NCBI GenBank assembly: GCA_945865935.1 | Contig: CAMBFI010000019.1 | Location: 1-47,263, forward strand | DNA: 47,263 nucleotides | Direction: 5' to 3' | Source: Bordetella parapertussis | Lineage (GTDB): Bacteria > Pseudomonadota > Gammaproteobacteria > Burkholderiales > Burkholderiaceae_B | In this document: piece by piece, positions 25,741-34,790 of the stretch | Position numbering within the stretch: position 1 is the first letter of the stretch | Layout of the letters: each line of letters starts with the position of its first letter | Notes under the pieces: model-generated | The model's input: the letters and a program-made list of their open reading frames with translations, nothing else | What the model was told of the DNA's origin: nothing | Databases searched by the model: none | Translations under genes and position numbers: made by a program

Positions 25741-26645
25741 AGCAATCAGCGATCCAGTCTGTTGAGCGGCGCCAGCTTCTATGGGCGGGCGGTATCGGAC
25801 TTCTGTCTGGATTTGGCACGGTGGATGCCGCACAATCTCGCTCGAGCCTGAAGAGCCGCATCGTGTGCGTCGGAGGCGGGATTACTGAGATTATTTGTGC
25901 ACTGGGCTATGAGGCCAGTCTAGTTGGCGTGGATACCACCTCTAGATATCCCCTAAGTGTGCGTCATCTCCCGAGCGTTGGATATGCGCGTCATCTATCG
26001 TTAGAGGGTGTACTCGCCTTGGCGCCGCAACAGGTCATCGTCGGGCACGACGCGGGGCCACTCGCAGTCTTGTCTGGTTTGCGCGAAGCGGGCGTGTTGG
26101 TGTCTAGAGTCGAAGACGGCCACACGCTTGACGCGTTGATTTCTCGGGTAAAACAAATTGGACAACTACTCCAGTGCGTTGGTCAGGCGCAGGCGCTCAT
26201 TGAGAATGTCAACGTGGAGTGGGACGCTCTGAGGCAAACAATCGCTATACCTGCTCACACGATTCGTGTGATGTTTGTTCTTGGGCAGACGCCGAGTCAG
26301 ATGCTGGTTGCTGGGACGGATACGGGTGCTGATGCAATACTGAAGCACGCAGGTCTTCAAAATGCTTTTTCAGACTTTAGAGGATATCGCCCCGTTACTG
26401 CCGAGGCCATCATTGCGGCACAACCCGATCTAGTCGTCCTGACGCAACCGGATGCCTTGACGCCTAAAAACGGCCCCAATAGTCGCAGCTTGATCCACCA
26501 GTTTACGGGGCTCTCTGCGACACCCGCGGCTCGTCCGAGTCGTTGGCTAGTGTTCGACACCATGTTCCTCTTAAGCTTTGGCCCCCGACTGCCCGACGCG
26601 ATACTGACGTTGCGTCGCGCCTCGATTGAAGCAATGCGCACATGA
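25728..26645 (+). CDS. hmuT: Haem ABC transporter substrate-binding protein
   Basis: A 305-residue binding protein of the TroA/BtuF-like class. The N-terminus SVERRQLLWAGGIGLLSG has a twin-arginine followed by a hydrophobic run, so export may use Tat rather than Sec. Family signs are RIVCVGGGITEIICALGYEASLVGVDTTS and VLALAPQQVIVGHDAG. ATG at 25728 was chosen for the GGAG seven bases before it. It overlaps hmuS at its start and hmuU at its end (ATGA), so the operon is tightly coupled. It carries haem from the receptor to the permease in the periplasm. Confidence 0.9.
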   Translation: MRPLKQSAIQSVERRQLLWAGGIGLLSGFGTVDAAQSRSSLKSRIVCVGGGITEIICALGYEASLVGVDTTSRYPLSVRHLPSVGYARHLSLEGVLALAPQQVIVGHDAGPLAVLSGLREAGVLVSRVEDGHTLDALISRVKQIGQLLQCVGQAQALIENVNVEWDALRQTIAIPAHTIRVMFVLGQTPSQMLVAGTDTGADAILKHAGLQNAFSDFRGYRPVTAEAIIAAQPDLVVLTQPDALTPKNGPNSRSLIHQFTGLSATPAARPSRWLVFDTMFLLSFGPRLPDAILTLRRASIEAMRT

Positions 26646-27685
26646 GTCAACGCCTGTATCGACCACTGCAGTCTGCTAGCTTTATCCTCTTGGAGGTGCT
26701 GCTCGTGACGACCTTGATTGCGACGAATGTTGGTGCCTTCGCACTCGAGCGATCGGCCTGGTTGTTTTGGCTTGAGCCTCGCGACTTAGAGCCGGTCATT
26801 GTCGGACAACGCCATGTTTTATGGACTATTCGTATTCCTCGGGTGTTGTTCGCTGGGCTGATTGGTGCATGTCTTGGTTTTACAGGGGCGCTAACACAAG
26901 CGTTGTTTCGTAATCCTTTGGCCGAACCAGGATTACTCGGAGTTTCTTCTGGCGCTGCGTGTGCGGCGTCCTTGTCGATTGTCTTTCTAGCGCAAGTTCC
27001 TGGACTTGCCTGGTTGTCGGGACACTGGTTGTTATTGCCCGGTATTGCTTTTTTTGGGGCTGTTTTTGTATGTCTTTTTCTAGATAGCCTCTCCCGCACA
27101 TGGATGGCGGGGTCGGTGGGAGGGCTTCTGTTGACAGGTATTGCTGTCAACGCGCTAGCAGGCGCAGTGATTGGCTTGTGCGCGTACATGGCGACCGATA
27201 CACAGCTGCGCAGCCTGACGTTCTGGACGCTTGGCTCCTTGGCAAACGCAAGCTGGACATTGATTGCGGGGGTGGGCGGATTATTTGCGTGCATCTGGAT
27301 GGCGACACGGCCGCTTATCCAGAGCCTAAATGCGTTGATGCTTGGGGAAAGTATTGCGAGACATGTGGGAGTTTGTTTGCCACGCCTCCGACTGCAGGTC
27401 ATCCTTATGGTGGCCGGTCTTGCTGGGTTTGCGGTTGCTTTTTGCGGTGTGATTGGGTTTATTGGGTTGGCGGCACCGCATTTAGTACGACTGGTTGCAG
27501 GCGCCGATCTGCGGCTGGTGCTGTCACGCTCTGCAATCGTAGGAGCTATTTTGCTCATTTGTGCGGATGCCTTTGCGCGCACGATTTCTGCGCCAGCCGA
27601 AGTTCCTGTCGGTATTTTTACGGCATTACTGGGTAGCGCATTCTTTTTTTGGCTATTACGACGACACCGTCAAGGTCTGGCATGA
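26642..27685 (+). CDS. hmuU: Haem ABC transporter permease
   Basis: A 347-residue FecCD-family permease with about ten membrane helices. Conserved stretches are RIPRVLFAGLIGACLGFTGALTQALFRNPLAEPGLLGVSSGAA near the N-terminus, GFIGLAAPHLVRL in the ATPase-contact region and the C-terminal ISAPAEVPVGIFTALLGSAFFFWLL. It starts inside the last codons of hmuT and overlaps hmuV by four bases. It forms the inner-membrane path for haem. Confidence 0.93.
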   Translation: MSQRLYRPLQSASFILLEVLLVTTLIATNVGAFALERSAWLFWLEPRDLEPVIVGQRHVLWTIRIPRVLFAGLIGACLGFTGALTQALFRNPLAEPGLLGVSSGAACAASLSIVFLAQVPGLAWLSGHWLLLPGIAFFGAVFVCLFLDSLSRTWMAGSVGGLLLTGIAVNALAGAVIGLCAYMATDTQLRSLTFWTLGSLANASWTLIAGVGGLFACIWMATRPLIQSLNALMLGESIARHVGVCLPRLRLQVILMVAGLAGFAVAFCGVIGFIGLAAPHLVRLVAGADLRLVLSRSAIVGAILLICADAFARTISAPAEVPVGIFTALLGSAFFFWLLRRHRQGLA

Positions 27686-28473
27686 GCAATACCGTACCGC
27701 TGTTGATGCGCCTATCCCACTTAGCGTTGCCACTTGACGAGATGCGTTTTGGGCCATTTAACATCGATATCGCGGCAGGCGAACGTATTGCGATACTCGG
27801 CCCGAGTGGTGCTGGAAAGTCTACGCTGCTCAGATTGATGTCGGGTGAATACTTCACTGAAGTGGGAGAGCTCAACCTGGATGAAATGCCTATACGTTCC
27901 TTCGCGCCCGCATCCTTGAGCCATCGACTGGCGGTGTTGCCACAGTTTTATTCCAACGCCTTTGACATGCCGGTCAGGCTAGTCATTGAACTGGGTAGAC
28001 TAGGTAGGGCGTCCCATGATGATCTTCACAAGATTGTTAACCAAGCTGCCGGTTTAGCGCGGGCAGATCATTTGCTTAGTCGCACAACACGTAACCTCTC
28101 TGGGGGGGAGCTCGCACGTGTTCATCTCGCGCGTGTATTTGCTCAGTTTTGGGACATGCGCGATGGGCTCCTGCTTGTTGATGAGCCACTGGCTGCCTTC
28201 GACCCTGGGTTGCAAGTTGAGCTATTTGAACAACTCACTACATTCTCTAGAATGCGCAACCATGCTTTGGTTGCTGTCTTGCACGATGTACAACTTGCGT
28301 TGCAGGGATTTGAGCGATTACTCATGATCAAGCACGGCAAGTTGTTTGCCGACTGTCCTGCCTCGCTGGAGGCGTTGCCACATTTAGAGCGTTTATTCAG
28401 TGTCCGATTTCTGACGCATCAGGTAGACGATATATTGTTCTTGCACACTGCTGGTTTAGTCGACTATCCATAA
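27682..28473 (+). CDS. hmuV: Haem ABC transporter ATP-binding protein
   Basis: A 263-residue ABC ATPase with Walker A GPSGAGKST at 40-48, signature LSGGELARVHLAR, Walker B LLLVDEPLAAFDP and the switch histidine in VLHDVQ. It drives HmuTU. The start at 27682 uses the ATGA overlap with hmuU; an ATG at 27649 lies inside hmuU and is less likely. The stop overlaps the next ATG (TAATG). Confidence 0.92.
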   Translation: MSNTVPLLMRLSHLALPLDEMRFGPFNIDIAAGERIAILGPSGAGKSTLLRLMSGEYFTEVGELNLDEMPIRSFAPASLSHRLAVLPQFYSNAFDMPVRLVIELGRLGRASHDDLHKIVNQAAGLARADHLLSRTTRNLSGGELARVHLARVFAQFWDMRDGLLLVDEPLAAFDPGLQVELFEQLTTFSRMRNHALVAVLHDVQLALQGFERLLMIKHGKLFADCPASLEALPHLERLFSVRFLTHQVDDILFLHTAGLVDYP

Positions 28474-29087
28474 TGTTCTTTTTGCTTAGCTTTCTGCATC
28501 GTCCGGCTGTGCAAGCGTCACTGCTTCATCTTGCGGCTATCCTTTTGCTACTATTTTTTAGTCTTGGTTTGCGACAGGGCGCGGAACTATCTGGACAACA
28601 GACGCCAACAGAACTCGTCTTGATGCTGGTGCAGCATGACGAACAAGAATCTTCTGCCACGGATGTATTGCTGGCTGAGGCCGATGTGTCGATACCTGTA
28701 CCCAAGGCGGCGCCTATAAAAAAAGTGACGCAGACGAGGAGCACATCAAGCAAGCCAACAGTGCCCAAAGGTGGGCGAGCCACACAGGCGCTAGAAGCCT
28801 TGTCTGAGCAAGAGTCTGCCCAGCCAACGCATGCGCTGAGCCCACCGCCAGACTATCCGATCACGCTGCGCCAACGCGGTATCGAAGGGACGGTATGGCT
28901 AAGGGTCCATGTAGATCGATCAGGGCTCCCCGAGCAAATCATTCTGTTTAAGACGAGTGGCTATCGTTTATTTGATGAGGCTGCATTGCGCGCCGTTGCG
29001 CGATGGCGCTTTAGGCCAGCCAGGTCGAATGGGCAGTATTTGGCGAGTTGGGTCGAGTTTCCCGTGCGTTTTATTTTGCAGGGGTAG
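28473..29087 (+). CDS. tonB: TonB family protein
   Basis: A 204-residue protein with one N-terminal membrane helix (SLLHLAAILLLLFFSLGL), a short linker with Pro and Lys, and a C-terminal TonB domain from about residue 125 (YPITLRQRGIEGTVWLRVHVD, FDEAALRAVARWRFRPA). It links the energised inner membrane to outer-membrane receptors. As last gene of the haem operon it is probably dedicated to HmuR. No exbB or exbD is nearby, so these must be supplied from elsewhere. Its last 17 bases overlap the convergent nicB gene. Confidence 0.9.
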   Translation: MFFLLSFLHRPAVQASLLHLAAILLLLFFSLGLRQGAELSGQQTPTELVLMLVQHDEQESSATDVLLAEADVSIPVPKAAPIKKVTQTRSTSSKPTVPKGGRATQALEALSEQESAQPTHALSPPPDYPITLRQRGIEGTVWLRVHVDRSGLPEQIILFKTSGYRLFDEAALRAVARWRFRPARSNGQYLASWVEFPVRFILQG

Positions 29088-32000
29088 CCGCCCCTTGTGT
29101 GCTGGCGGTCTCTTGGCGGATACGAGAAATGCTTTGCTCGAGATTATTCCAAACGGGTTTGTCCGGTGCGAAGCGGGTACGCATATAGTTCACTAGGCTT
29201 ACGAGTTGCTCGTCATCGAGTTGACCTGAAAAAGACGGCATAAAGCCGATCGCCTGACTTGCAGGTTTGCGAACACCTTCAAGGATCACCCGGATAACAT
29301 TGTCTGGTTTGTCGCTATGCAAGTTGGTATTCAGCGCGAGCGGGATATTTGCACCTAAAAGCTTGGGACCATCTCCATCGTGATGGCAGGCTGCACAAGC
29401 CATGGTAAACATTCTTTGCGCCGATCCGAGCAAGGTCGCACTTTGTGTTTGTGCCGCGACGACGTAACGCTGAGCCGCTTCTGCAGCTTGCTCTTGCGTG
29501 GCTACTTGCTGGAAGGAGGCGAGATAGTGCGCCATGGCTTTGATATCGCTATCTGGCACCGCCGCGAGTTGTTGTACGACGGGAGCCATCGGCCCGCCGG
29601 CACTACCGTGTTCTCCGCTGAATCCCGTACGTAAGTAGTCATAGAAGGATTGTTCAGTCCATCTCACGGGAGATTTAGAGGCAGCGGTTAAGCCAGGAGC
29701 TTCCCACCCTTTAATCCAGGCACCGGATAAAAATCCTTTGCCTAATCGCTCTCCACCAAGGGCGTCGCGTGGGGTATGGCAGGCGGTGCAGTGACCCACG
29801 CCGTTTACGAGATACGCACCGCGGTTCCAAAGCTCTCCTTGATCTGCGAGGAGCGTTGTTGCGGAGGATGGCTCGCTATATAAGGCATTCCACACCGACA
29901 TGAGAGGACGATAGGAAAACGGCGCGGAAAGTTGCGTGGAGGGATTTGCCTGTGCGACGGGTGCCTGCACCATCAAGTAAGCATAAACCGAGGTGATGTC
30001 CTCATCCGTCATGTTTTTAAAAGAGGTGTAGGGGAAGGCGGGATAGAGCAGGTGTCCGTCTCTAGAAACACCATCGCGCATCGCGCGTCTGAAGGCTGGC
30101 AGGGACCAGGACCCGATGCCCGTATCCACATCGGGTGTCAGATTGGTGGAGTACACCGTACCGAAGGGTGTTTGTATACCAAGACCGCCGGCGTTCGGCT
30201 GACCCTGCGCAGAGGTATGACAGCTGACACAATTTCCCAATGCGACAAGCTGCCGGCCCTTTTCGATGGTCTGGGCAGAATACAAGGCCGGGTTGAACTG
30301 AGCGATTGGTGCGATCGGTGCCGGTCCGCGCAAACCGATCCAACCAAGTGAGAGGCCCGCTAGGCCGGCCAATACTGCAGCAAGTCTCTTGGCGAATGGA
30401 CGGCGCGTGGGCCAAACCGCATTTTGATTGGCTTGCGGCGGTAAGAGGCGTTGCAAAGACGGTTGAGCGTGCTGGGCGGGGGATGACGCATCTGGCAAGG
30501 GATTGAGCGCAGCCCTAACGACCTCAGGCGTAAAAGGCGGCTGACGAAATCGTATCCCTGTTGCATCAAATATGGCATTAGCGATCGCTGCAGTACCTGG
30601 TACCGAGGAAGATTCTCCTGCCCCGAGCGGAGCCTCGTTGGGGCGCGGCATCTGCAGCACATCAATGACAGGGACTTGCCGAAAATTCAAGATTGGGTAG
30701 GAGCCCCATTCGCGTGTCGCGACGGTGTTGTCTTGTTTACGTACGGGTACGCTCTCATGCAAGGCGCGACTTGTTGTTTGGACAACATTGCCGTGCACCT
30801 GGTGCTCGACGCCCGCCGGATTGATCGTCATCCCTGCGTCATGGCCCACTACAACGCGTTTGACATGGACTTCTCCGGTACGACGGTTGACCTCGACGTC
30901 TGCGACCCAGGCCGCCCAGGCGGCGCCAAAGCCCGGCCACTTGCTGTGGATATACCGGGCATAGGCCACGCCTTGCCCACGCAGAATATCTCCGTCCGCC
31001 TGCTGTTGTTGCGCAGCCGTGTGTGTCAGCCAGCCCGCCTTGTCGGTCGTGGCCTGCAAGAGCTCCCTTGCACGCGGATCCTCTAAATAACGGAGTCGAA
31101 ACTCAACAGGATCCACGCCAGCTTTGATCGCGAGTTCATCAATATAGGACTCGTGCGCGAAAGAGTTTGGCAGGGCAGAGACACCGCGTAACCAAGAGGC
31201 CCGCAAAATTGGCGGCATATCGTTAACCGTGACGCGCAGGTTATCGACTTGATAGGGTGGACGAGCCGTGCGATCGCCCATTTCATAGGTTTGAGCGAGT
31301 GGTTCAATGGTGCGCGTCAGCAGAAGCGCAAGCGTAGGGGCACCGTTCGAGGGATAAGAGGTCTGAAAATCATACGCAGCGAAGTCGCCTTCGGCGTTCA
31401 GGCCGCCCCGCACCTGCATCCACTGTGCGGCACCTTTAGGCTCCCAGAGGTTTTCTTGTTCGCGCGTCAGTTGTACACGCACCGGGGCGCTTACCGCCCG
31501 CGACAATAGGGCTGCATCAGCCGCCACATCGTCCGCGCCGTTGCGTCCATAGCAACCTGATGCTTCCATTCTAATGATTTCGATATCGAGATCAGCAAGC
31601 CCGGTGAGATGCGCCAGATCTGCGCGCAGCACGTGTGGATTTTGTGTGCCGGCCCATACAGTGAGCTTGTCGTTCTCTGAGTGAGACCAGTCTGCCACAG
31701 CACAAGACGGGCCGATCGACGCATGCATCTGATAGGGCCAGATGTAGGTGCGTGATATCTCCGTGCCACCGTCTTGCAGTGCGGCCTCAATATTTCCTTC
31801 ATTGATGAGCTCGCGCGGCGTTGAGGGGTTCGCACGCAGGGCGCGCTCAAGGTCACTCAGGTCCGGTAGGCCAGGCCACTCCTTCCAGGTCACACGGAGT
31901 TCATTGGCCGCTTGTTCCGCATGTTCCTCGCGCTCGGCGACAACACCGATGAAGTCCCGGATGACCACAACTGCTTTGATGCCAGGAATATGGGCAATCG

Positions 32001-32760
32001 AAGACTCGTCGACAGATTCCAGAAGATTGCCAACAAAGTCACCGTGGTCGGCGCCCGCATAGGGTGGTCGTACCACGCGACCATGTAGCATGCCTGGTAC
32101 ACGCATATCGTGCACAAACGTGAGCTGTCCTGTCGCTTTGCCAGGGATGTCTACGCGGGGAATCGGTTGGCCGATCGTGTGATGATCTGCCGTTGCTTTG
32201 AGTGGAACGGCGGGGTCAAGCAACAAGCGGGTATGTGCTAAGCCGATCAGCTCTGCATAGGTGAATTGCTTGGTCGTATCCCCCGCAAGTTCGTAAATGA
32301 CCTGACCACGCTCGGTTCGAAGTTGTTGTGCAGATACCCCCCACTTGAGCGCGGCTTGTTGCAATAGCCAACGCCTTGCTTGCGCCGCTGCGTGTCGCAA
32401 GGGCGCGCTGTGTAGTTGTATCGAACCACTCGCAATGGTTGGACCTTGATTGGGTGCTCGACCTGTATCACCAAGAACGACCTCCACGTGGTCCATGGTG
32501 ACGTCAAGCTCTTCTGCGACGATTTGCCCGAGCGCGGTACGCAGCCCTGTTCCAAGATCGACATGGCCATGCAGCGCAACAACACGTCCGTCTGACCACA
32601 CTGAAAGTAAGACCTCCTGGCCTTCCGCTGGATTGGCAGGTACCGCGACAGGTTGACCTTTCGTGGGTGCTGCGGCGGGTAATGGGTCACGTACGACAAG
32701 CAATACACCGCTGGCATCCATGAAGTCTTTACGCACGCGCAGTGTGTTGCTATACGCCAT
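29071..32760 (-). CDS. nicB: Nicotinate dehydrogenase subunit B-like: molybdopterin hydroxylase fused to tri-haem cytochrome c
   Basis: A 1229-residue fusion. Residues 1 to about 745 form a xanthine dehydrogenase-type molybdopterin subunit; Glu716 in LGAGESSS fits the catalytic glutamate. One membrane helix follows around 790-815. The C-terminal part holds three c-type haem sites: CVSCH at 844-848, CTACH at 991-995 and CAACH at 1122-1126. This architecture is that of NicB in Pseudomonas putida, which with NicA hydroxylates nicotinate to 6-hydroxynicotinate and passes electrons to the respiratory chain through the haems. ATG at 32760 with GGTGG upstream is chosen over 32790. It overlaps nicA by 11 bases. 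Hnr and enamidase genes nearby support nicotinate as substrate, though a related N-heterocycle is possible. Confidence 0.88.
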   Translation of the reverse strand: MAYSNTLRVRKDFMDASGVLLVVRDPLPAAAPTKGQPVAVPANPAEGQEVLLSVWSDGRVVALHGHVDLGTGLRTALGQIVAEELDVTMDHVEVVLGDTGRAPNQGPTIASGSIQLHSAPLRHAAAQARRWLLQQAALKWGVSAQQLRTERGQVIYELAGDTTKQFTYAELIGLAHTRLLLDPAVPLKATADHHTIGQPIPRVDIPGKATGQLTFVHDMRVPGMLHGRVVRPPYAGADHGDFVGNLLESVDESSIAHIPGIKAVVVIRDFIGVVAEREEHAEQAANELRVTWKEWPGLPDLSDLERALRANPSTPRELINEGNIEAALQDGGTEISRTYIWPYQMHASIGPSCAVADWSHSENDKLTVWAGTQNPHVLRADLAHLTGLADLDIEIIRMEASGCYGRNGADDVAADAALLSRAVSAPVRVQLTREQENLWEPKGAAQWMQVRGGLNAEGDFAAYDFQTSYPSNGAPTLALLLTRTIEPLAQTYEMGDRTARPPYQVDNLRVTVNDMPPILRASWLRGVSALPNSFAHESYIDELAIKAGVDPVEFRLRYLEDPRARELLQATTDKAGWLTHTAAQQQQADGDILRGQGVAYARYIHSKWPGFGAAWAAWVADVEVNRRTGEVHVKRVVVGHDAGMTINPAGVEHQVHGNVVQTTSRALHESVPVRKQDNTVATREWGSYPILNFRQVPVIDVLQMPRPNEAPLGAGESSSVPGTAAIANAIFDATGIRFRQPPFTPEVVRAALNPLPDASSPAQHAQPSLQRLLPPQANQNAVWPTRRPFAKRLAAVLAGLAGLSLGWIGLRGPAPIAPIAQFNPALYSAQTIEKGRQLVALGNCVSCHTSAQGQPNAGGLGIQTPFGTVYSTNLTPDVDTGIGSWSLPAFRRAMRDGVSRDGHLLYPAFPYTSFKNMTDEDITSVYAYLMVQAPVAQANPSTQLSAPFSYRPLMSVWNALYSEPSSATTLLADQGELWNRGAYLVNGVGHCTACHTPRDALGGERLGKGFLSGAWIKGWEAPGLTAASKSPVRWTEQSFYDYLRTGFSGEHGSAGGPMAPVVQQLAAVPDSDIKAMAHYLASFQQVATQEQAAEAAQRYVVAAQTQSATLLGSAQRMFTMACAACHHDGDGPKLLGANIPLALNTNLHSDKPDNVIRVILEGVRKPASQAIGFMPSFSGQLDDEQLVSLVNYMRTRFAPDKPVWNNLEQSISRIRQETASTQGAATPAK

Positions 32761-33271
32761 GGTGACCCACCTGGTTATCTTTTGCTGCAAGCATCATACG
32801 TGCTGCGCGCTGCACCGCACGCATGATTTCAACATGTGTGCCACAACGACAAAAATTGGCAGAGAGCTCAGAGCGGATCTGTTGTTCGGTGGGTGACGGG
32901 TTACGCGCAAGCAGCGAGGCCGTCATCATGATCATGCCATTGAGACAATAGCCACACTGCGCCGCCTGTTCAGCAATGAATGCCTGCTGAATGAGGTGCG
33001 GTGTGGTGACGGTTCCAAGTCCTTCGAGCGTCGTGACGCTGCGACCTTGAACGCCTTCGATAGGAATCACACAAGACCGCGCTGCTTGGCCATCGACGAG
33101 AACGGTACAGGAACCACATTGACCAAGACCGCAGCCATATTTTGGGCCATTGAGTTCCAGGTCGTTACGTAGAAAGTGTAGAAGTGAGGTGTCAGGAGAA
33201 AGTGACGTCTCATGCGTTTGACCGTTAATGGTCAGCTGCAGAGATTTATTGTGGGCGGTCGGGGAGGGCAT
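32750..33271 (-). CDS. nicA: Nicotinate dehydrogenase subunit A-like, [2Fe-2S] protein
   Basis: A 173-residue protein with both [2Fe-2S] clusters of the molybdenum hydroxylase small subunit: Cys47, Cys52, Cys55 and Cys67 (plant-ferredoxin type), and Cys106, Cys109, Cys141 and Cys143. The stretch LRNDLELNGPKYGCGLGQCG closely resembles NicA. It carries electrons from the molybdenum site of NicB to the haems. The ATG is five bases after the livF stop, so the hydroxylase is transcribed with the importer. The FAD subunit found in many xanthine dehydrogenases is absent, as expected for NicAB. Confidence 0.9.
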   Translation of the reverse strand: MPSPTAHNKSLQLTINGQTHETSLSPDTSLLHFLRNDLELNGPKYGCGLGQCGSCTVLVDGQAARSCVIPIEGVQGRSVTTLEGLGTVTTPHLIQQAFIAEQAAQCGYCLNGMIMMTASLLARNPSPTEQQIRSELSANFCRCGTHVEIMRAVQRAARMMLAAKDNQVGHHGV

Positions 33272-33276
33272 CAGTG

Positions 33277-34008
33277 TTATAGGCTCAGATAGGCGCGCCG
33301 GACGGCTTCGTTCGCGTCGAGTTCTTGCATCGTGCCTGAAAAGCGAATTTGACCTTTTTCTAATACGTAGGCGCGGTCACAAACGAGATTAGCAAAGTGC
33401 AAATTCTGCTCCGAGAGCAAAATGCTGACTCCTTGTTGTTTGAGTGACAAAATCATGTGAGCCATTTGTTCAACAATGACTGGCGCAATACCTTCAGACG
33501 GTTCATCTAACAAAATAAGATAGGGATTGCCCATTAAGGATCGTGCGACGGTCAACATCTGTTGCTCGCCACCACTCATTCTGCCACCCGGGCGATCAGG
33601 CATTTCCCCAAGGTTGGGAAAAAGCTTGAATAGTTTCTCTGGTGTCCAATGGGGCGCCGGGTCACCTTGCGGCCAAACACGGGCGGCTTGGCGTCCGACC
33701 TCAAGATTTTCTAGCACGGTGAGGTCTGTAAAAATGCGCCTATCTTCTGGTACGTAGCCTAATCCCAAGGTCGCGATTTCGTGAGTGGAGTGTTGTGAAA
33801 TATCGCGGCCCATGAAGCGCAACTGGCCTCGACGTTTGTCGATCAAGCCCATAATAGATTTCATGGTGGTTGATTTGCCCGCACCATTACGCCCCATTAG
33901 TGCCACGACTTCGCCGCGCTCCACATTCAGGTCTACGTCATACAAGATTTTTGCAGCACCGTACCAGGCTTGTAAGCCGGAAACTGTGAGCAGCGCTTGA
34001 GAGATCAT
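33277..34008 (-). CDS. livF: Branched-chain-type ABC transporter ATP-binding protein LivF
   Basis: A 243-residue ABC ATPase of the LivF type with Walker A GRNGAGKST at 39-47, signature MSGGEQQML, Walker B LILLDEPSEGIAP and GLGYVPEDRRIF typical of the subfamily. It pairs with LivG to energise the permease. Its start overlaps the livG stop by four bases. Gene order (importer, then nicA-nicB) suggests the substrate is a pyridine carboxylate such as nicotinate rather than an amino acid. Confidence 0.92.
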   Translation of the reverse strand: MISQALLTVSGLQAWYGAAKILYDVDLNVERGEVVALMGRNGAGKSTTMKSIMGLIDKRRGQLRFMGRDISQHSTHEIATLGLGYVPEDRRIFTDLTVLENLEVGRQAARVWPQGDPAPHWTPEKLFKLFPNLGEMPDRPGGRMSGGEQQMLTVARSLMGNPYLILLDEPSEGIAPVIVEQMAHMILSLKQQGVSILLSEQNLHFANLVCDRAYVLEKGQIRFSGTMQELDANEAVRRAYLSL

Positions 34009-34790
34009 TGTGCTGCCTCCGTCGCCTTCAGGGATGTGCGCGAAAAGGTGCTACCCCCTCCGAAATAGACTTCCTGAACGTTACGGTCATCGCGAATTGC
34101 ATCTGGCGTACCATGCGCAATCAGTCGGCCGCGTGCCAGCACGCTGATGCGATCTGCATAGGCGAAGACGACATCCATGCTGTGTTCAGTGAACAGCACA
34201 GCGATGCCTCGCTCGATCACTAAGCGCTTAGTCATGGCCATCATGTCATTTCGCTCTTTGGGTGCCATTCCAGCGGTTGGCTCATCCATCAGAAGCAGTT
34301 TTGGATCGTTCGCTAAAGCAATCGCAAGTTCGACACGTTTGACGTCGCTGTAGGCGAGCTCGCTACACGGACGATCTGCTTGCTCTTGCATGCCCACCTG
34401 GCTCAATAACTGTAATGCTTTGTCTCGTGCATGATCTGCCGCAGATTTAAAGAAAGAAAAAAGTTGCTTGTCGTAAGACAGCAATGCCATTTGAACGTTT
34501 TCAATTACGGTGAGTGAAGAAAAAGTCTCTGCGATCTGAAAGCATCTCCCCACCCCTAAACGCCAAATCGCCCGCGGCTGAAGTCCGATTAGCTCCGTTC
34601 CCTCAAGCTGGATCGTGCCTCGATCCGCCTTAAGCTGACCATTGACCATATTGAAGGTGGTCGATTTTCCGGCACCGTTTGGTCCGATGAGTGCGAGTAG
34701 TTCACCAGCCTTCAGATCAAAATCAATGCCGTCTACTGCCTTGACTCCTCCAAACGACTTACCTAGACCGCGTACGGTGAGCAGTGTCAT
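34005..34790 (-). CDS. livG: Branched-chain-type ABC transporter ATP-binding protein LivG
   Basis: A 261-residue LivG-type ATPase with Walker A GPNGAGKST at 36-44, Walker B LLLMDEPTAGMAP and the switch histidine in FTEHSMD. The signature motif is degenerate (LAYSDVKRVEL), as LivG proteins often deviate from LSGGQ. It overlaps livF and the fused permease gene by four bases each (ATGA-type), so stoichiometric translation is likely. Confidence 0.92.
   Translation of the reverse strand: MTLLTVRGLGKSFGGVKAVDGIDFDLKAGELLALIGPNGAGKSTTFNMVNGQLKADRGTIQLEGTELIGLQPRAIWRLGVGRCFQIAETFSSLTVIENVQMALLSYDKQLFSFFKSAADHARDKALQLLSQVGMQEQADRPCSELAYSDVKRVELAIALANDPKLLLMDEPTAGMAPKERNDMMAMTKRLVIERGIAVLFTEHSMDVVFAYADRISVLARGRLIAHGTPDAIRDDRNVQEVYFGGGSTFSRTSLKATEAAQ

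Noticed and set aside
26647-27582. A 311-codon open frame on the minus strand opposite hmuU
   Set aside because: The plus strand codes a well-conserved FecCD permease in an overlapping operon. The antisense product is rich in Pro, Ala and Asn with no recognisable domain and no ribosome-binding site.
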